NCBI RefSeq assembly: GCF_003143935.1
Contig: NZ_QFRX01000001.1
Span: forward strand, 1,002,071 to 1,066,070
DNA: 64,000 nt
Origin: Streptomyces sp. Act143
Lineage (GTDB): Bacteria; Actinomycetota; Actinomycetes; Streptomycetales; Streptomycetaceae
Direction of reading: 5' to 3'
Part shown: positions 61,969-64,000 of the stretch, in pieces
How the letters are laid out: every line of letters begins with the position of its first letter
Numbering within the stretch: the first letter of the stretch is position 1
The notes under the pieces: model-generated
What the model was told of the DNA's origin: nothing
The model's input: the letters and a program-made list of their open reading frames with translations, nothing else
Databases searched by the model: none
Made by a program: the position numbers and the translations under genes

Positions 61969-63732
61969 ATGACTGATGAGGCGCACACCGGACCGACCCG
62001 TCGTCAGCTCGCCCGAAGAGCGCTCGCGCTGGGCGGCGCACTCGCCCTCGCCCCGTTCCCCGCCGGTCCCGTCTCAGCGGCGACTCCCGGCGGACAGCCG
62101 ACCCTCCGCCATGGAACCGCACGACAGGCCGGTCTCCTTGAGGACCATCTCCGCCGACTCGTCACCGAAGCCGAGCAGTTCCTCGGCCCCTCCCCCAAAC
62201 ACCCGTGGTACGCGGGCGCCGTGCTCCTCGCCGGGCGCGGCGGCACCGTGGCCCTGCACCAGCCGATCGGGACGGCGGTCCGCTACTCCGCGTACGACGA
62301 GAAGACGGACACCGGCGTCGAGTTCCCGCCCGCCGACCGGATCGCGATGGCCGAGGACACCGTCTTCGACCTCGCCTCGGTCTCCAAGCTGTTCACCTCG
62401 ATCCTCGCCGTGCAGCAGATCGAACGGGGTGCACTGGAGCTGGAGGCGCCGGTCGCCTCCTACCTCCCCGACTTCGGCGGCGCGGGCAAGCAGGACATCA
62501 CGATCCGCCAGCTCCTCACGCACACCTCGGGCTTCCGCGCCTGGATCCCGCTCTACAACGCGCCGACGTACGAGGAGAAGCTCCGCCTCATCTGGAACGA
62601 GGCCCCGCTCAACCCACCGGGCACCAAGTACCTGTACTCCGACCTGAATCTGATCTCGCTCCAACTGGTCCTGGAGAAGCTCACCGGCCGCCCTCTGGAC
62701 GTCCTCCTCCACGACGAGATCACCGCCCCGCTCGGCATGCGCCGCACCCGCTACAACCCGCCCGCCTCCTGGAAGGCCGAGATCGCGGCGACGGAGGACG
62801 CCCGCAAGCCCTGGTCCGGCCTGGACCGGGGGCTCGTGTGGGGCGAGGTGCACGACGAGAACGCCTTCAGCCTGGGCGGCGTCGCCGGTCACGCGGGGGT
62901 CTTCTCCTGCGCCTGGGACCTGGCGGTGCTCGGCAGGACCCTCCTGAACGGCGGGACGTACGGCACGGCACGCATCCTGCGCCGGGACTCCGTGGAGCTG
63001 ATGTTCACCGACTTCAACACCGCCTTCCCCGGCGACGAGCACGGCCTCGGCTTCGAGCTCTACCAGCACTGGTACATGGGGGCGATGGCCACCCCGCGCA
63101 CCGCGGGCCACACCGGCTTCACCGGCACCTCACTGGTCCTCGACCCCACGACCGACTCCTTCCTGATCGTGCTGGGCAACTCGGTCCATCCGGTGCGCAG
63201 TTGGCGCTCCGGTTCCGCGCCCCGGGTCGCCGCCGCCAACCACATGGCCCGCGCCGTGCCGGTCCGCCCACGGCACGGCCGCACCGCCTGGTTCTCCGGC
63301 ATGACGAGTGCGGCGACCGCGACGCTCACCCTCCCCGCCCTCGACACGTCCGCCGGCGGCGCGCGGCTGCGCTGCGCCCTGTGGTGGGACACCGAACCCC
63401 AGGCGGACGTCCTGGCGTTGGAGGCTTCGACGGACGGTGGCACGACCTGGCAGCCGGTGCCGTTCACGACCGACCGCCCGGACGAGCGGCACCCGTCGGG
63501 AACGGTCACCGGCTGGTCCGGCCGGGTCTGGCACCGGCTCACGGCGGACCTTCCGGCACACACTCAACTGGCCCTGCGCTGGCGGTATCTGACGGACCGG
63601 CTGTACGTGGGGCGCGGGGCGTATGTCGACGGGCTGCGCGTACGGGCAGGCGAGGCCGTCCTGTTCGACGGGGCGCGGCCGGCGGACGCGGCACGGATCG
63701 CGGCCGTGGGCTGGAGTACATCCGCCGACTGA
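61969..63732 (+). CDS. Tat-exported beta-lactamase-family serine hydrolase
   Basis: The 587-residue protein has an N-terminal TRRQLARRALALGG twin-arginine-type signal (about 1-38). The class C beta-lactamase/DD-peptidase fold has SxxK as S137VSK140, YSDLN and HTGFTG. The C-terminal about 160 residues are beta-rich (LRCALWWDTEPQADVLALEASTDGGTTW), an immunoglobulin-like or MAM-like module. It may be an esterase or peptidase acting outside the cell. It is divergent from the NMO operon and shares its operator region. Confidence 0.9.
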   Translation: MTDEAHTGPTRRQLARRALALGGALALAPFPAGPVSAATPGGQPTLRHGTARQAGLLEDHLRRLVTEAEQFLGPSPKHPWYAGAVLLAGRGGTVALHQPIGTAVRYSAYDEKTDTGVEFPPADRIAMAEDTVFDLASVSKLFTSILAVQQIERGALELEAPVASYLPDFGGAGKQDITIRQLLTHTSGFRAWIPLYNAPTYEEKLRLIWNEAPLNPPGTKYLYSDLNLISLQLVLEKLTGRPLDVLLHDEITAPLGMRRTRYNPPASWKAEIAATEDARKPWSGLDRGLVWGEVHDENAFSLGGVAGHAGVFSCAWDLAVLGRTLLNGGTYGTARILRRDSVELMFTDFNTAFPGDEHGLGFELYQHWYMGAMATPRTAGHTGFTGTSLVLDPTTDSFLIVLGNSVHPVRSWRSGSAPRVAAANHMARAVPVRPRHGRTAWFSGMTSAATATLTLPALDTSAGGARLRCALWWDTEPQADVLALEASTDGGTTWQPVPFTTDRPDERHPSGTVTGWSGRVWHRLTADLPAHTQLALRWRYLTDRLYVGRGAYVDGLRVRAGEAVLFDGARPADAARIAAVGWSTSAD

Positions 63733-63792
63733 CTCCGTCGTGGTCCGCCGACGGCACCGGTGGGTAGCATATGTCGGCATCACATGAACAAG

Positions 63793-63820
63793 CCTTGCGA
63801 TCCGGACCGGGATCGCGAGG
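63793..63820 (+). terminator. Stem-loop before the terminal TIR gene
   Basis: CCTTGCGATCC (63793-63803) pairs with GGATCGCGAGG (63810-63820) with one mismatch and is followed by GTTTCCC. It lies 60 bp after the hydrolase stop and 52 bp before the TIR ATG. It may terminate the first gene or attenuate the second. Confidence 0.6.
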
Positions 63821-63871
63821 GTTTCCCTGTGCGCGACTCCGTGTGCGCGACCGTCGGACCTGGGAATGGGC

Positions 63872-64000
63872 ATGGCGAACGTCTTCATCAGCCACCGCAA
63901 GGTGGACGTGTCCGCCGCGCAACGGCTCGCCGAGGAGGTCTCCGCCGCGGGGCACCGCGTGTGGTTCGACGAATGGGAGATCGGACTCGGCGATTCCGTC
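63872..64000 (+). CDS. TIR-domain protein, N-terminal 43 residues (runs off window end)
   Basis: MANVFISHRKVDVSAAQRLAEEVSAAGHRVWFDEWEIGLGDSV is the opening half of a TIR domain. FISHRKVD is box 1, AEEVSAAGHRVWFDEWEI the second strand, and GLGDS the following loop. ATG 63872 is chosen; ATG 63866 is in frame and two codons longer. The catalytic Glu and the effector or partner region are outside the window, so activity cannot be judged. It is on the opposite strand from the TIR gene at 57963 and separated by three metabolic genes. Confidence 0.85.
   Translation, partial: MANVFISHRKVDVSAAQRLAEEVSAAGHRVWFDEWEIGLGDSV

Noticed and set aside
59187..61988. A 933-codon frame suggesting an NMO-ligase fusion
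   Set aside because: The NMO-like protein is in another frame and overlaps the ligase start by only 4 bp; they are two coupled genes.
57963..64000. The two TIR genes as one defence operon
   Set aside because: They are on opposite strands and separated by a ligase, an NMO-like gene and a serine hydrolase with their own control signals.
1..64000. tRNA, rRNA or an intact transposase
   Set aside because: No cloverleaf-like T-loop context outside coding DNA, no rRNA stretches and no transposase motifs were seen on either strand.

Overview
The window is a high-GC actinobacterial chromosome segment, almost certainly from a Streptomyces. The evidence is the strong third-position GC bias, frequent GTG/TTG starts, and genus-typical families: a chaplin with a sortase signal, an SsgA-like protein, an NsdA-type regulator, a DUF397 protein, a SPW-repeat protein, many MarR/LuxR/ECF regulators and a PAS-SpoIIE phosphatase. 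I see no rRNA, tRNA, CRISPR array or intact insertion sequence. The mosaic of single-gene functions and stress, lipid and secreted-protein genes suggests chromosome-arm or accessory content.

Layout. 1-1527: end of an MMPL exporter with its MarR regulator and a palindromic operator. 1633-9295: a light-response locus with a DUF2867 SDR, a class-I-type photolyase, an iron-sulfur (6-4) photolyase, an FAD oxidoreductase, a LitR-type MerR/B12 photoreceptor regulator and a divergent LitS-like ECF sigma factor. No carotenoid genes lie in the window. 9654-17257: small membrane, kinase, acetyltransferase, deaminase and secreted-protein genes, with a 63-bp tandem repeat. 17367-19954: a decapitated GGDEF gene joined to a methyltransferase missing its N-terminus, an apparent deletion scar. 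20021-28373: a chaplin, a secreted peptidase, a MarR/thioesterase pair, an arginine deiminase/antiporter pair, a baeRF-like protein and an SsgA-like protein. 28564-42626: a sigma factor fused to a membrane anti-sigma-like region, a SpoIIE phosphatase, an NsdA-family regulator, a phosphotransferase, an amidase, a LAL regulator, a CGNR regulator, a universal stress protein and a DUF397 protein.

42733-48467 is an acyl-CoA catabolic block whose order and lengths match the steroid side-chain genes ltp3-ltp4-DUF35-echA19/fadD19 of mycobacteria. Its divergent promoter carries a palindrome (TCTGA-N7-TCAGA). The same palindrome, with matching flanks, recurs at 61907 in front of a nitronate-monooxygenase-like/acyl-CoA-synthetase operon, so the two loci may share a regulator that is not encoded here. 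48584-57908 adds a sulfatase-like membrane protein, two alpha/beta hydrolases, phenylacetate-CoA ligase, another AMP-ligase and a penicillin-acylase-family enzyme. A perfect 68-bp MITE-like palindrome supplies the stop codons of two convergent genes at 53894-53961.

The right end holds a TIR-domain protein with an unrecognised helical C-terminus, the NMO/ligase operon, a Tat-exported serine hydrolase and the first 43 codons of a second TIR-domain gene that runs off the edge. All functional calls come from reading the translated sequence and from memory of the families; no database search was run.
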